Part shown: positions 10,516 to 20,351 of the stretch, piece by piece | How the letters are laid out: each line of letters opens with the position of its first letter | How positions within the stretch are numbered: the first letter of the stretch is position 1 | From: Armigeres subalbatus | Lineage: Eukaryota > Arthropoda > Insecta > Diptera > Culicidae | Length of the DNA stretch: 64,000 nt | Assembly (NCBI RefSeq): GCF_024139115.2 | Contig: NW_026942456.1 | Span: forward strand, 1-64,000 | Reading direction: 5' to 3' | The notes under the pieces: model-generated | The model's database searches: none | What the model was told of the DNA's origin: nothing | What the model saw: the letters and a program-made list of their open reading frames with translations, nothing else | Position numbers and translations under genes: made by a program

Positions 10516-11087
10516 ATAAATTCCGAAAAATCACTAATAAAACCATGTTGAATGTAGTTTTGTTACAACGTAAGGTTTGAAAAGAGTTCCAAATAAAAAC
10601 AAAGTTTCCGTCGAAATATTCAAACGCCAAATCGTAGTAACCCCAACGGAATCTGAAAGAATTCCGGAATCACCGGAACCATCGAAAATCTGGACACCAC
10701 ACTGAATGAAGTCGAAGCTACGTTGAAGGTGGACCTTGTCTCAAAATTTCACCTTGATCCGTTGAAATCAAACAGAGTTATTCAATTCAATTATTCAATT
10801 TCAAAATTGATCGTCCTGAAGACCTTGGCCTTTTGGGTGTTAATAAGCGAAAATAGAGTAACAGTTCTGGTTTTTCTTCAAAAAAGCCACAGACAGGTGC
10901 ATACCAGAAGCAAGCATATAGTTATCAGGTTCCTCGTGAAAAACTCTTTCTTTTGATATGTAAACAAGAAATTTAGCTCAAAGAAATCATGAGATAGTTG
11001 ATTTATATTTATATACCCCAATTGTACCTTAAGAGCAGTAAGCGCAAATTAAAACTAATACATTTGAATAATGCAGGAATATAACTA
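10516..11087. other. No recognised feature
   Basis: AT-rich sequence without a repeat partner in the window. A short frame at 10723-10956 has no recognisable domain. Confidence 0.35.
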
Positions 11088-11264
11088 ATAGAGATAATAA
11101 ACTATAGAGGACGATTGTCGCTGCGGATCCCTTTGTTATCGTCCCCAAACATGTTGGGTACCTATTTGTCAAAATGTTGACATTTAGTGCCCTATCCTTG
11201 GCAGCAAAAGATGTTTCGTCAGTGACGACAGCGACAGTCTTCTTCTATAGTTTATTATCTCTAT
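11088..11264. mobile_element. 177-bp MITE flanked by TA
   Basis: Terminal inverted repeats of about 35 bp begin ATAGAGATAATAAACTATAG at 11088 and end in the complementary sequence at 11264. The arms then share (a/g)GA and TGTCGCTG with a 3-nt indel. TA lies on both sides (11086-11087 and 11265-11266), as expected for Tc1/mariner-type insertion. There is no coding sequence. Confidence 0.8.
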
Positions 11265-12074
11265 TATATAGCTACGTCAAATCACCTAATAAAAAATATA
11301 TATAAATAGTAAAAATGGGGTAAAAACACTGCATAAAAACGACTTTAGCAAAAATTGATTGCTCACGGTTTCAACGTATCTCCCGATTATTAAAAAAACA
11401 CTTACAAAAACTCGGAAAAAATCTGCATAAAAAACCCAAACATCCTCACATCCGCGTAAAATAACATTCTATAATAACTGTATAAAACTTCAAAATAAAT
11501 TTTTACTTCATTCATAATTTTTCTGAATTGTAAGGGAACATCCGCAATTACGCATTTTTGTCTGAGGTAACCTCTGGGGCCACAACACACAATTGACGAT
11601 GGACAAAACATTAAATAAATAAATAAATAAATAAATATACAAATTCATGAACTGTGATATAGAAATTCTTCAACAAATCATTGTTTAAAAACCTCATAAA
11701 AATAAAAATACCATGACATGATATCGAATAAAACCAGAAAAAGTGACCCACTACCAGGCCTGCATGTGATGAGTGCAAGAACTCGGAAATGTAGAATCGT
11801 TTTAAAAACTTTTGGTATGCATTGTATCAGATAAGAACCAACCTACTTTCATGCTGAGCTGTTCATTGATTGATTTACTACTCTGCAACAACACAAACGT
11901 TGTATTCAATTTTAATCAAGAATTTGCTTCAGAGTAATTTTAAGTAATTTAAGTAATTTTAATAAGCGCGACATGATTTTGACTTCTTTGGACATTTTAA
12001 GGCCTTCCGATATTCTCTACTAAACATAGAGATTATACTCGTACACATTTGGTCACACTCATAGATGATCTAGG
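11265..12074. other. No gene; (aaat)n stretch
   Basis: AT-rich. An 'aaataaataaataaataaat' microsatellite lies near 11615-11635. Nothing else recognised. Confidence 0.35.
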
Positions 12075-12290
12075 TTTGAGGAGTCGGACCAATCATGTTG
12101 GTCAAACCGTATCTTTAAGATCGCAAACAAGCCGTTTTCATTGACGGTCAAACTTCTGAAATCATTGAAATTATATCCGGCATACCACAGGGGTCAGTGT
12201 TAAAGCCTTTGTGTTTTCTCTATTCGGAAACGATCTTTCTGTTTTCAACGGGCCTAGTGATCATATGGCCATCGCTTCTTCATACGCAGG
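12075..12290 (+). pseudogene. Non-LTR reverse transcriptase fragment
   Basis: One frame reads DRKQAVFIDGQTSEIIEI then SGIPQGSVL, the conserved RT block before the catalytic loop of Jockey/R1/CR1-type elements. An in-frame stop lies just upstream of DRKQ. After GSVL the frame shifts before a NDLSVF-like segment. The YADD core itself is missing. A short, old relic. Confidence 0.65.
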
Positions 12291-12779
12291 AGGTTGTGGA
12301 TTCAACTAACCCAATTGGAAATGGAGTCTCTACCGCTCTTTCAACTAACTATTCTAGCAGCTCAGTTATATTTGGAAATTAACGGAATAGCTCGTTTCCT
12401 GTAAATAATCAATTCGTTCCTAGCACATTCAGCAGAATTGATCCAAGAATCATAGAACCTCCTTACCCAAATTAAAAAAAAATCCGCATGATCTTGTGGC
12501 AAGTGCAAATGTTATGTTGTCTGCTTGCAGTGGGTGGGTGAATGCATCATTTCCTCTCCATCCCCGATAGACCGTTAGGACGAGTTCAGCGCTATAATTC
12601 AACATTGAGCTCTCGTACTGTGCATTTACGATTGTTCTGGTCAATCACGGAGTAGAAACAACAAAATGTACAGTCATCATGTCCATGTTCATGCTCAATC
12701 GGAAATGACCTTGATGGAGCTAGTTGAAATTGAACTTGCGGTGTGCCTGCCGGGTACCTGCCGATACCATACACCTTAT
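12291..12779. other. No gene; second copy of a 45-bp dispersed motif
   Basis: Nothing coding recognised. 12633-12676 repeats the motif found at 7014-7059. Confidence 0.4.
12633..12676 (+). repeat. 45-bp dispersed motif, copy 2
   Basis: 'gttctggtcaatcacggag' followed by 'tacagtca', matching 7014-7059. Confidence 0.5.
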
Positions 12780-12896
12780 TGTAAAAAATTATTATATTAT
12801 ATATATTATTATATTATATTATATTATATTATACTATATAAATTATTATATTATATTATTATATTATATATATTATTAATTATTATATTATATATA
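12780..12896. repeat. TA/TTA-rich microsatellite
   Basis: Almost pure combinations of tta, ta and att for about 115 bp. It continues on the far side of the LTR element ('tatatatattatattaaatt' from 20217), so the element landed inside this tract. Confidence 0.9.
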
Positions 12897-13235
12897 AGTT
12901 ACAAACCCTAATTCAACTGAAAACACTTCGACGGAAATCGCCGAAACATCTAGCTCATCAATAAACCAACACGAACAACAACAACAACAAGAACAACTGC
13001 AGCATGCATCGGACAGACTACAGGAATTGGAGCAGCGGATCAAAGTACTTCGCGGAATTCCACATCAGCAACACGCGTCCGGTCTGTAGATAAGTCAGCA
13101 CATTTCAGTTAGCAAGTCAGGCCTCTGTAAACCATTCGAAAATAAAATTAACTCATTCTAGTTTTACCCGTACCCGTGTGCACGTCGCGTTTTGTATTTT
13201 TTAAAAAACCTCTCCCGAAGTCCCTACATGTAATT
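12897..13235 (+). repeat. 5' LTR
   Basis: Imperfect AGTTAC...GTAATT ends. Differs from the 3' LTR at three sites (the 'ctgcagcatg', 'attggagc' and 'ctacatg' positions). Contains an initiator-like TCAGTT (13105-13110) and AATAAA near 13142. Its first ~190 bp are the env C-terminal coding sequence duplicated from the 3' LTR. Confidence 0.95.
13105..13110 (+). promoter_or_regulatory. Initiator-like element in 5' LTR
   Basis: TCAGTT matches the arthropod initiator consensus (TCAGTY) used by TATA-less gypsy LTRs. The same sequence is at 20086-20091 in the 3' LTR. A polyadenylation signal AATAAA follows about 35 bp downstream. Transcription start here is inferred. Confidence 0.5.
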
Positions 13236-13245
13236 GGCGCAGTCG
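13235..13245 (+). other. Primer binding site, tRNA-Ser type
   Basis: TGGCGCAGTCG is complementary to the CGACTGCGCCA 3' end expected of insect tRNA-Ser. The first T is also the last LTR base, an overlap typical of errantiviruses. Confidence 0.75.
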
Positions 13246-13477
13246 AGTTAGGGGGGAGTGAACGGTCCGTTAAAGTGCAGTGAAACCGAAAATCGAAAAA
13301 GGCGCTCCGCGAGTGAACCGAAATTGTGCAAATTGAAATTTCGCCGGTTTTGTGAATCTCAAAGTGTTCCCCGATCAGGAAGATTCATCAAGCACTGGGA
13401 CTCGTGCTCAGACCCTCATCGGATCTACCGGCCTACCCGCTCTACAGCATCGTTGGTGGAATACCAACTGATTTGTG

Positions 13478-13483
13478 GTAAGT
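13478..13483 (+). other. Candidate splice donor in leader
   Basis: GTAAGT after 'atttgtg' is a strong donor match. Two possible acceptors are seen: 'actaatattag' near 13580 upstream of gag, and 'gttaaacttacag' at about 18427 just upstream of the env reading frame. Errantivirus env is made from a spliced RNA, so this donor probably serves that. No ATG lies in the leader before it. Confidence 0.5.
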
Positions 13484-14092
13484 CCCTTAAAAATTTGCTA
13501 TCATTCCCACTATCTGTCTATCATTTCTCTCTGGTGTGACTATTCACCATAACATTTTATTATTTTTCACTACTAATATTAGCTATAAGAAGTGATCAGT
13601 GCGAGTGGATAGTGCAAGTGTAGTTTTAAGAAAAATGACAACAAGAGCTATGTCAGTTAGCGATCTGCAACAGCAGATCGAAGAATTAGTGAACATTGTC
13701 GAAAGGCAAAGTCGACAAGCCGAAGAAGCAGCAGGTCAAATCGCTGCTTTGCAAGCTTTGGCGGCAGCTCCTAGAGCATCCACTTCGGCATCTGCACAAG
13801 CAGTTCCTGAAGTGCAAGCCAATAATACAACCTTTCCCCGAATTCCGGATTTAATTCGTTTAGTTCCAGAGTTTGACGGGAACCCACAGAATCTTCCTAG
13901 ATGGATTGATTCTGTTGAGGAAAAACTTAACGAGACCAAGGCGTGTGTAGCTCAAAACGAACATGCTCGTCTTGTACCCATTTGGTTAGGGGTAATAAGA
14001 GATAAAATCAAGGACAAGGCAAATGATGCCTTATCTGCGAATCATACACCTCTAGAATGGGACAAAATTAAATCAACACTCATTGAATATTT

Positions 14093-14140
14093 ACTAAACT
14101 AAATACTAAACTAAATACTAAACTAAATACTAAACTAATT
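14093..14140 (+). repeat. Four 12-bp tandem units inside gag
   Basis: actaaactaaat occurs three times and is followed by actaaactaatt. Each unit brings a TAA into the gag frame, so this expansion alone ends gag translation early. Confidence 0.9.
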
Positions 14141-14831
14141 TATCAATCCTTGTATCGAGGATGACAAATTTAAAACAAGGTGCCCAAAGTGTATTGGAAT
14201 TTTATCAAAATTGCAGATCGCTTTTAACAGAGATCAACGCAAAAATCTTGTTGAACAGTACACCTATAGAGGCAAAGGCAATCATGGGTACTTATGACAC
14301 CCTCATGATTAACGTGTTTATCGACGGTCTCCACGACGTAACTTCCGATCTAACCAGATCAACCCGCCCTCAGTCTCTCGCTGATGCTTACAATGTTGCT
14401 TCAGAGCACGAAACAGCGCTACGTAGAAGACGAGAAAGAAAGCAAGTTGATGTTTTGAAAAAACCTCCGCCAAATATAAATAATAACATTCCAAGACCGT
14501 ATGGATTTATGCCTGCAGTGCCATACAGGCCTAACTTTATTCAAACACAACAAAATAAATCATTTGTTCCTAATCAGTTTAATCAGCAAAGACCTTTTAT
14601 GCCATACTTACCGAAGCCAGTAAATCATGCTTTACCGGGCCCATCTCGACCGGCCCTGCCGTATATTAAACCCGATCCGTCAGGTCAAGTCAAACAAAAT
14701 TTCTCAAACCAAGTCGTTCCTTATAGAAGACCAAATCAAGTCAATATTCATGAAGATTTTCCATATGCCGAATACCTTTATGAGGAAGATGTTACAGCAA
14801 CAGATCCAGCAGATGAACCGCAAGAAGAGCT

Positions 14832-14838
14832 AAATTTT
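14832..14838 (+). promoter_or_regulatory. -1 ribosomal frameshift slip site, gag/pol
   Basis: AAATTTT sits in the gag frame as A AAT TTT, the classical X XXY YYZ heptamer. A -1 shift on it enters the pol frame exactly where the pol open frame begins, at 14838; pol has no ATG there. The gag stop lies 31 bases downstream. A stimulatory RNA fold was not evaluated. Confidence 0.75.
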
Positions 14839-17108
14839 TGCGAAGCTACGAACAAACAGGAAGAGGAATAACCAACAACTTTCTTCCGTATCTAGAAATC
14901 AAAAGGAAAACTGGTAGACCTTACAGATTTCTTATCGATACGGGAGCCAATAAAAATTATATTGCACCAGAATTAGTCCCGGCAAAATATATTCAATTAG
15001 GACCACCGAAAAGGGTAAAAAATATCAACGGTTCACATACGACCGACAAATTCACGCTTCTAAATCCATTAGCAAATTTCATATACGGTTTACCAGATCT
15101 GAAATTCTTTATTTTCAGATTCCACGATTTCTTTGATGGCCTCATCGGCTTTGAATCACTGAGATCTATGGGTGCTGTTATTGAAACGGCATCCAACACA
15201 ATGCTCATAAATGACATAAGGATACCCCTAAGTAAAAAATTCCCAATGAAAGAACAAATTAACTTTCATGAGAATGAAATTATTTATAAGCAACTACCCG
15301 TGAGAACCACGGAGGGAGACTTTTTTATTGAAAATGACATTTCCATTGGTGAAAATATAATCATACCGTCTGGAGTATATAGTGCTCAAAACGGTACGGC
15401 TACATTTCCAATGATGAACCTGGATAACAAACAGGCAAATATCGATATCGATAAAGAAGCCTTGTTTACTGAACTTCTCAATTTTGAGGAGATACTTCCT
15501 TCCAAGTCACTCAACAAGATTGGCAAGAAGAGAAAGTCAGATCCAACCATAAAACAGAAAATCAGAACAGAGCATTTGAATGGAGAGGAAAAAGATAAAC
15601 TCATCAACCTCTTGACGCAATTCCCAGAAGTATGTCATGATAACGATGAAAAGCTTACTTTTTCTAACGCTGTTAGACATCGAATCAATACGAAAGATGA
15701 TCTTCCAGTATACTCTAAAAACTATCGCTACCCATTCTGCCACAGGGAAGAGGTGCAGCGACAAATCGTAAAGATGCTAGACCAAGGAATCATTCGACAG
15801 TCGAGTAGCCCCTGGTCGTCACCCATTTGGATCGTACCGAAGAAGACCGATGCTTCCGGTACACAGAAATGGCGACTTGTGATTGATTATCGCAAGCTCA
15901 ACCAAAAAACCATTGACGACAAATATCCGATACCCAATATTACAGACATATTGGATAAACTGGGTAGATGTCAATATTTTTCAACCCTAGATCTTGCTTC
16001 AGGGTTTCATCAGATAGAGGTCCACGAGAAAGATATTGAAAAAACTGCGTTTAGTGTCGATGGAGGACACTACGAGTTCGTTCGAATGCCTTTCGGACTT
16101 AAAAATGCACCCGCCACATTCCAGAGAGTGATGGATAACATCCTCAGGGAGCATATTGGCGTCAGGTGTCTGTTTTACATGGATGATATTATCATCTACT
16201 CTACCAGCCTCCAAGAACATTTAATAAATCTCAAGAAAATACTGGAAACACTGCGAAAGTTTAACTTTAAAATTCAATTAGATAAGTGTGAGTTCTTACG
16301 CAAAGAAGTCGCATTGCTTGGCCACGTGGTTACTCCCGAAGGAGTTAAACCCAACCCAAATAAGATTAAAACAATTCAAGAATGGCCATTACCCAAGAAT
16401 GAAAAGGAATTACGAGGATTTCTCGGTGTGATTGGGTATTACAGAAAATTCATTAAGGATTTAGCAAAAATATCGAAGCCTTTAACTCAACAGCTTCGTA
16501 AAGGCGAAACAATTACGCATACAAAAGAATTTGTTTCAGCTTTTGAAAGATGCAAACATATTCTCAGTAGGAGTCAGATTTTGCAATATCCTGACTTTAA
16601 CAGAAGATTCATTCTTACGACGGATGCGTCTAATTTTGCCTTAGGTGCAGTATTATCCCAAGGTCCTATTGGCCAGGATAAACCAATCGCCTATGCATCG
16701 CGTACTCTAACGAAAACGGAGGAAAAATACTCCACAATAGAAAAAGAGCTTCTCGCCATAGATTGGGCATGTAAGTATTTCCGACCCTATCTCTACGGTC
16801 GTAAATTTACCCTATATACAGACCATAAGCCACTGACTTATGCGCTGAACTTGAAAACTCCCAATGATCGATTGATCAGATGGAAGCTAAGGTTGGAGGA
16901 ATTCGATTACGAAATTCAATACCGACCCGGAAAACAGAATGTCGTTGCAGATGGATTGTCTAGAATTATGCCAGAAAACATAAATAATGACAATCATGAA
17001 ATAAACGCAAACGACCAAGAGGAGGAAGAGTCATCATCAGACGACGACACCGTACACTCGGCAGATTCGGATAACGAAAATTTGATTAATTTAACTGAAA
17101 ACCTTTGA
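14838..17108 (+). CDS. pol: pol part 1: protease, reverse transcriptase, RNase H
   Basis: 756 codons entered by frameshift rather than by a start codon. The aspartic protease active site is IDTGA at about residues 33-37. The RT domain runs from about 270 to 500, with LVIDYRKLN, FSTLDLASGFHQI, MPFGLKNAPATFQ and YMDD at about 447-450. The tether/RNase H domain has TTDASNFALGAVL (about 592), EKELLAI and YTDHKPL. It ends in an acidic stretch (EEEESSSDDD) and a stop at 17106-17108. In related elements the frame continues into integrase; here integrase is in the adjacent frame, so a one-base change close to 17100 has cut pol in two. Protease, RT and RNase H motifs are all intact. Confidence 0.9.
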   Translation: MRSYEQTGRGITNNFLPYLEIKRKTGRPYRFLIDTGANKNYIAPELVPAKYIQLGPPKRVKNINGSHTTDKFTLLNPLANFIYGLPDLKFFIFRFHDFFDGLIGFESLRSMGAVIETASNTMLINDIRIPLSKKFPMKEQINFHENEIIYKQLPVRTTEGDFFIENDISIGENIIIPSGVYSAQNGTATFPMMNLDNKQANIDIDKEALFTELLNFEEILPSKSLNKIGKKRKSDPTIKQKIRTEHLNGEEKDKLINLLTQFPEVCHDNDEKLTFSNAVRHRINTKDDLPVYSKNYRYPFCHREEVQRQIVKMLDQGIIRQSSSPWSSPIWIVPKKTDASGTQKWRLVIDYRKLNQKTIDDKYPIPNITDILDKLGRCQYFSTLDLASGFHQIEVHEKDIEKTAFSVDGGHYEFVRMPFGLKNAPATFQRVMDNILREHIGVRCLFYMDDIIIYSTSLQEHLINLKKILETLRKFNFKIQLDKCEFLRKEVALLGHVVTPEGVKPNPNKIKTIQEWPLPKNEKELRGFLGVIGYYRKFIKDLAKISKPLTQQLRKGETITHTKEFVSAFERCKHILSRSQILQYPDFNRRFILTTDASNFALGAVLSQGPIGQDKPIAYASRTLTKTEEKYSTIEKELLAIDWACKYFRPYLYGRKFTLYTDHKPLTYALNLKTPNDRLIRWKLRLEEFDYEIQYRPGKQNVVADGLSRIMPENINNDNHEINANDQEEEESSSDDDTVHSADSDNENLINLTENL

Positions 17109-18355
17109 ACATTTTCAAGAACCAAATACTTATCAAAGAAGGCTTACAGAATGAGGAATCGTACGACGAAATCTTTCCCTCGGTATTTCGGAGAACCATA
17201 ACAAGGATAACATTCGGTATACCATTTGCTATTAAAATTTTCAGAGATTTCATGCATCCAACCAGAGGTAACTGTATATTATGTCCTGAAAAATGGATTA
17301 ATACGTTGCAGATTGCGTACAGAAATTATTTCTCAAGAAATAAAACCTTTAAAATCACACTCACCCAATCAATATTGCAGGATCTTACGACTCCAGAAGA
17401 GCAGAACAGGGTTATTGACGAAGTCCACCAGCGGGCACACAGAGGAGCAGAAGAAAACCATGAGGTCACCCGAAGAACATTCTTCTTCCCAAAGATGCGT
17501 TCCGCAATACAGACGTTTGTCAATCTATGTTCCAAATGTTTGGAGAGTAAGTATGAAAGAAACCCTTACAGAATTACATTTTCAGACACCCCCATTCCTA
17601 AGAAGCCTCTTGATATCGTACATATTGACATTTTCATCTCCTGCCCAAACATTTTTCTTTCGGCAGTAGATAAATTATCCAAATTCGCAATGCTTATCCC
17701 TATAAAATCCAGATCGATACCCGACGTTAAACGTGGCCTTATTAAACTGATTTCAACATACGGAACACCCCGTATGATAGTTTGTGATAATGAAGCTGCG
17801 TTTAAGTGTATCGAAATTAGAGGATTACTCCAAAGATTAGAAGTGGAAATGTACTACACTCCGTCAAACCAAAGTGAGGTCAACGGGATTGTAGAGCGTT
17901 TCCACTCTACGCTTAATGAAATTTTCCAGTGTGTTCGAACTAAATATGATGATTTATCTAACAAAGAAGTTTACCGTATCGCAACCACACTATACAATAG
18001 CACCATCCATAGTACCACAAAATTGAAACCGGTAGAAATATTTTACGGAATTAGAGATGGAGAAGAGAGACCCCACAATTCAGAAACAATTTTGGAAAAC
18101 CGGAATAAAATCTTTGATGAGATAGTAGAAAAGTTACAGGAAAATCAGCGATCAAATCTTGAAAATAGAAACAAGCATAGGGAAAACGAGCCTCTATTCA
18201 ATAAAGGAGAGAAAGTCTTTAATAAAATTCAGGGAATACGAAACAAAAGAAAACCAAGGTACAAAGAGGTTAAGGTCAAGCAAGACAGGAGGAAAACTTA
18301 TATAGACCATCGCGAAATAAAGCTACACAAATCAAAATTAAAAAGGAAAACTTAG
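17102..18355 (+). pseudogene. pol: pol part 2: integrase, out of frame with RT
   Basis: About 415 codons without internal stops. The zinc-binding HHCC domain is visible (HQRAHRG ... LCSKC, about residues 108-145 counted from 17105). The catalytic core has Asp 175 (HID), Asp 228 (CDN) and Glu 264 (VER), the last two with 35 residues between them, which is the standard D,D35E spacing. A lysine-rich C-terminal domain follows, with no chromodomain. The frame overlaps the end of pol part 1 by a few bases and has no ATG at its start, so expression would need the lost pol frame. All catalytic residues remain, suggesting the break is recent. Confidence 0.85.
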
Positions 18356-18413
18356 CTCATATTCTAAACCATCTTCAACGTTTTTCATAACAATACTAAC
18401 AACCTGCTATCTT

Positions 18414-18427
18414 TGTTAAACTTACAG
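18414..18427 (+). other. Candidate env splice acceptor
   Basis: 'tgttaaacttacag' precedes the env signal-peptide frame. It pairs logically with the donor at 13478. Its position fits the subgenomic env RNA of errantiviruses. Confidence 0.4.
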
Positions 18428-19866
18428 ATTACAATTATTGCGCTTATATTGACGATCATATCAGTTAAACCACAAACACTTACAATAAGAAATCTACGAA
18501 ACGACCCATTATTGCTCATAAAAGAAAAATCATGCAAAATTCAGACAGGTACCATAAAGATAATTCACCCCATTAACCTTTCATCAATTGAGGAAACCGC
18601 AGAACTTCTAGTAAGATCGTCTTATAAAAATGATGTTCACATAACTAATCCATTAACAAACATATTGAGATTTAAAACGAGGCAGCTATACAGTAACCTG
18701 CACCAACTAAAACCGCAAGAACCGCACAGGACGAAAAGATGGAATGCAGTCGGAACCGTATGGAAGTGGATTGCTGGCCCCCAGACGCTTCTGATCTACA
18801 CGCTATCAATACAACGATGAATGAGCTAATCGACCAGAACAATCAACAATTTAAAATAAACCAAAACATCAATGACAGGATCCAGGAACTCACGCACGCA
18901 ATTCGTGAGATAACCATACAGGCAAACCTAAACGACCTGTTGATGAATGATATCGGAATCATTTCTTCAATTTTTAATATCGACATCATCAACAAACTTC
19001 TCGAGGATATCCAAGACGCAATCATGTTGTCAAAGGTATCCATAGCAACCACCAAAATATTATCAATCAAAGAGATAATAACTATCAAAGGATTACTTGA
19101 TGATCAAGGAATCAACATTCATCTACCGGACGAAGCTTTACAGTTCGTCACACCCAAGTTCGCAACAAGTCCAGGAACACTACTCTACTTTATGCACGTA
19201 CCATTGCTAGAAAACACTACTTCATCAATTATCAGGATTTATCCCATGATCCACAAAAATCAAACCATCAGACAGTACCCAGAGTTCATTGTAAAAAACG
19301 GAGATCGTATATTCACAACGCAGAAACCAGGAGATTTCGTTCAACGATTTATGTATCTCAGGAACTTAACGACAGATGCATAAACGCATTACTTAATGGG
19401 AGAACCCCGGAATGCAGCGTTGTTTTCAATAATCAAACAATCTACAAAGTTATATAGGATAATACGCTTTTAATTTCTAACATCAGGAACCAGAAGTTGG
19501 AATCAAATTGTGGTCCAGAGAATCGCACTCTTGATGGAAATCTACTTATCACTTTTTTCGAATTGTACAATTCGAATCAATAACCAGACATTTAGAAATG
19601 AAGAATACACCGAGGAACCCCAAATTATTCACAACGCATTCTACAATCTTCAACCGAATTGGAAACTGCATGAAGATCACGATTTGGGAGATATTCATCA
19701 AAAAACCATTCAGAACCGTAAGACTTTGGAACACGTGTACTTGGAGCAAAGCGAACTCAATTTTAAATTCTGGAGCCTATTTGGAGGATTTTCATTTTCT
19801 GGAATTGTAATCATGTTCATCTTTATCTCATTCATAATCAGATACGGAACGGGACGTTCCTTTCTT

Positions 19867-19877
19867 AAGGGGGGAGT
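19867..19877 (+). other. Polypurine tract
   Basis: AAGGGGGGAGT lies immediately upstream of the 3' LTR start, the expected plus-strand primer position. Confidence 0.85.
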
Positions 19878-20216
19878 AGTTACAAACCCTAATTCAACTG
19901 AAAACACTTCGACGGAAATCGCCGAAACATCTAGCTCATCAATAAACCAACACGAACAACAACAACAACAAGAACAACTGCAACATGCATCGGACAGACT
20001 ACAGGAATTGAAGCAGCGGATCAAAGTACTTCGCGGAATTCCACATCAGCAACACGCGTCCGGTCTGTAGATAAGTCAGCACATTTCAGTTAGCAAGTCA
20101 GGCCTCTGTAAACCATTCGAAAATAAAATTAACTCATTCTAGTTTTACCCGTACCCGTGTGCACGTCGCGTTTTGTATTTTTTAAAAAACCTCTCCCGAA
20201 GTCCCTAAATGTAATT
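19878..20216 (+). repeat. 3' LTR
   Basis: 339 bp, same length as the 5' LTR with three substitutions. It includes the last ~63 codons and stop of env (a glutamine-rich then helical segment ending at 20070), TCAGTT at 20086-20091 and AATAAA near 20122. Confidence 0.95.
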
Positions 20217-20351
20217 TATATATATTATATTAAATTAAAAGATGCGCAGATCTTTTTATGTTTTAACAATGGAATCTACAACAGACCTGGCTCGATGATT
20301 GAGCTTTGTTTACAGAATATTTTACAATCAAAAATTACAATATTCGATGTA

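Larger units (their letters stand above)
13635..14871 (+). pseudogene. gag: gag, disrupted
   Basis: The ATG at 13635 opens a capsid-like polyprotein with an N-terminal coiled coil (about residues 8-40: LQQQIEELVNIVERQSRQ), then the IPDLIRLVPEFDGNP capsid start. Reading stops at 14102, where a 12-bp unit carrying TAA is repeated four times. Gag-like sequence resumes in another frame from 14161 (MTNLKQGAQSVLEFYQNC ... SEHETALRRRRERK) and runs to the stop at 14869-14871. The downstream half ends in a proline/asparagine-rich basic tail without a CCHC finger, as in many errantiviruses. Both halves are clearly one gene split by the tandem expansion and a shift near 14160. Confidence 0.85.
18413..20070 (+). 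pseudogene. env: env-like gene, multiply frameshifted
   Basis: Three consecutive open segments in shifted frames. The first (18413-18820) has a hydrophobic N-terminus like a signal peptide (ITIIALILTIISV) and a basic RTKR furin-type site at about 18725-18740, followed by a hydrophobic stretch. The second (to 19383) holds heptad-like sequence (LIDQNNQQFKINQNINDRI) typical of an errantivirus fusion subunit. The third (19510-20070) holds Cys/Asn-rich sequence and a transmembrane segment (about 19769-19840), and runs 190 bp into the 3' LTR. Breaks are seen at a C run near 18780, near 19370, at an in-frame TAG near 19456 and at a T run near 19555. No ATG opens the first segment; a spliced leader may normally supply it, or it has been lost. 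Not functional as read. Confidence 0.8.
12897..20216 (+). mobile_element. Errantivirus-like Ty3/gypsy LTR retrotransposon, structurally complete
   Basis: 7,320 bp bounded by two 339-bp LTRs (12897-13235, 19878-20216) that start AGTTAC and end GTAATT. TATA lies immediately outside both ends (12893-12896 and 20217-20220), a 4-bp target duplication of the kind seen with gypsy-group elements that insert in TA-rich sites. The order is LTR, primer site, leader, gag, pol (protease, RT, RNase H, integrase), env, polypurine tract, LTR. The env-like third frame with signal peptide, basic cleavage site and membrane anchor places it with insect errantiviruses. The LTRs differ at 3 of 339 positions (about 0.9%), so insertion looks recent, yet gag, the pol/integrase junction and env all carry frame breaks. 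Confidence 0.95.

Noticed and set aside
13258..13539. Small ORF in the LTR-element leader
   Set aside because: Opens with GTG only and overlaps the candidate splice donor. Regarded as leader sequence.
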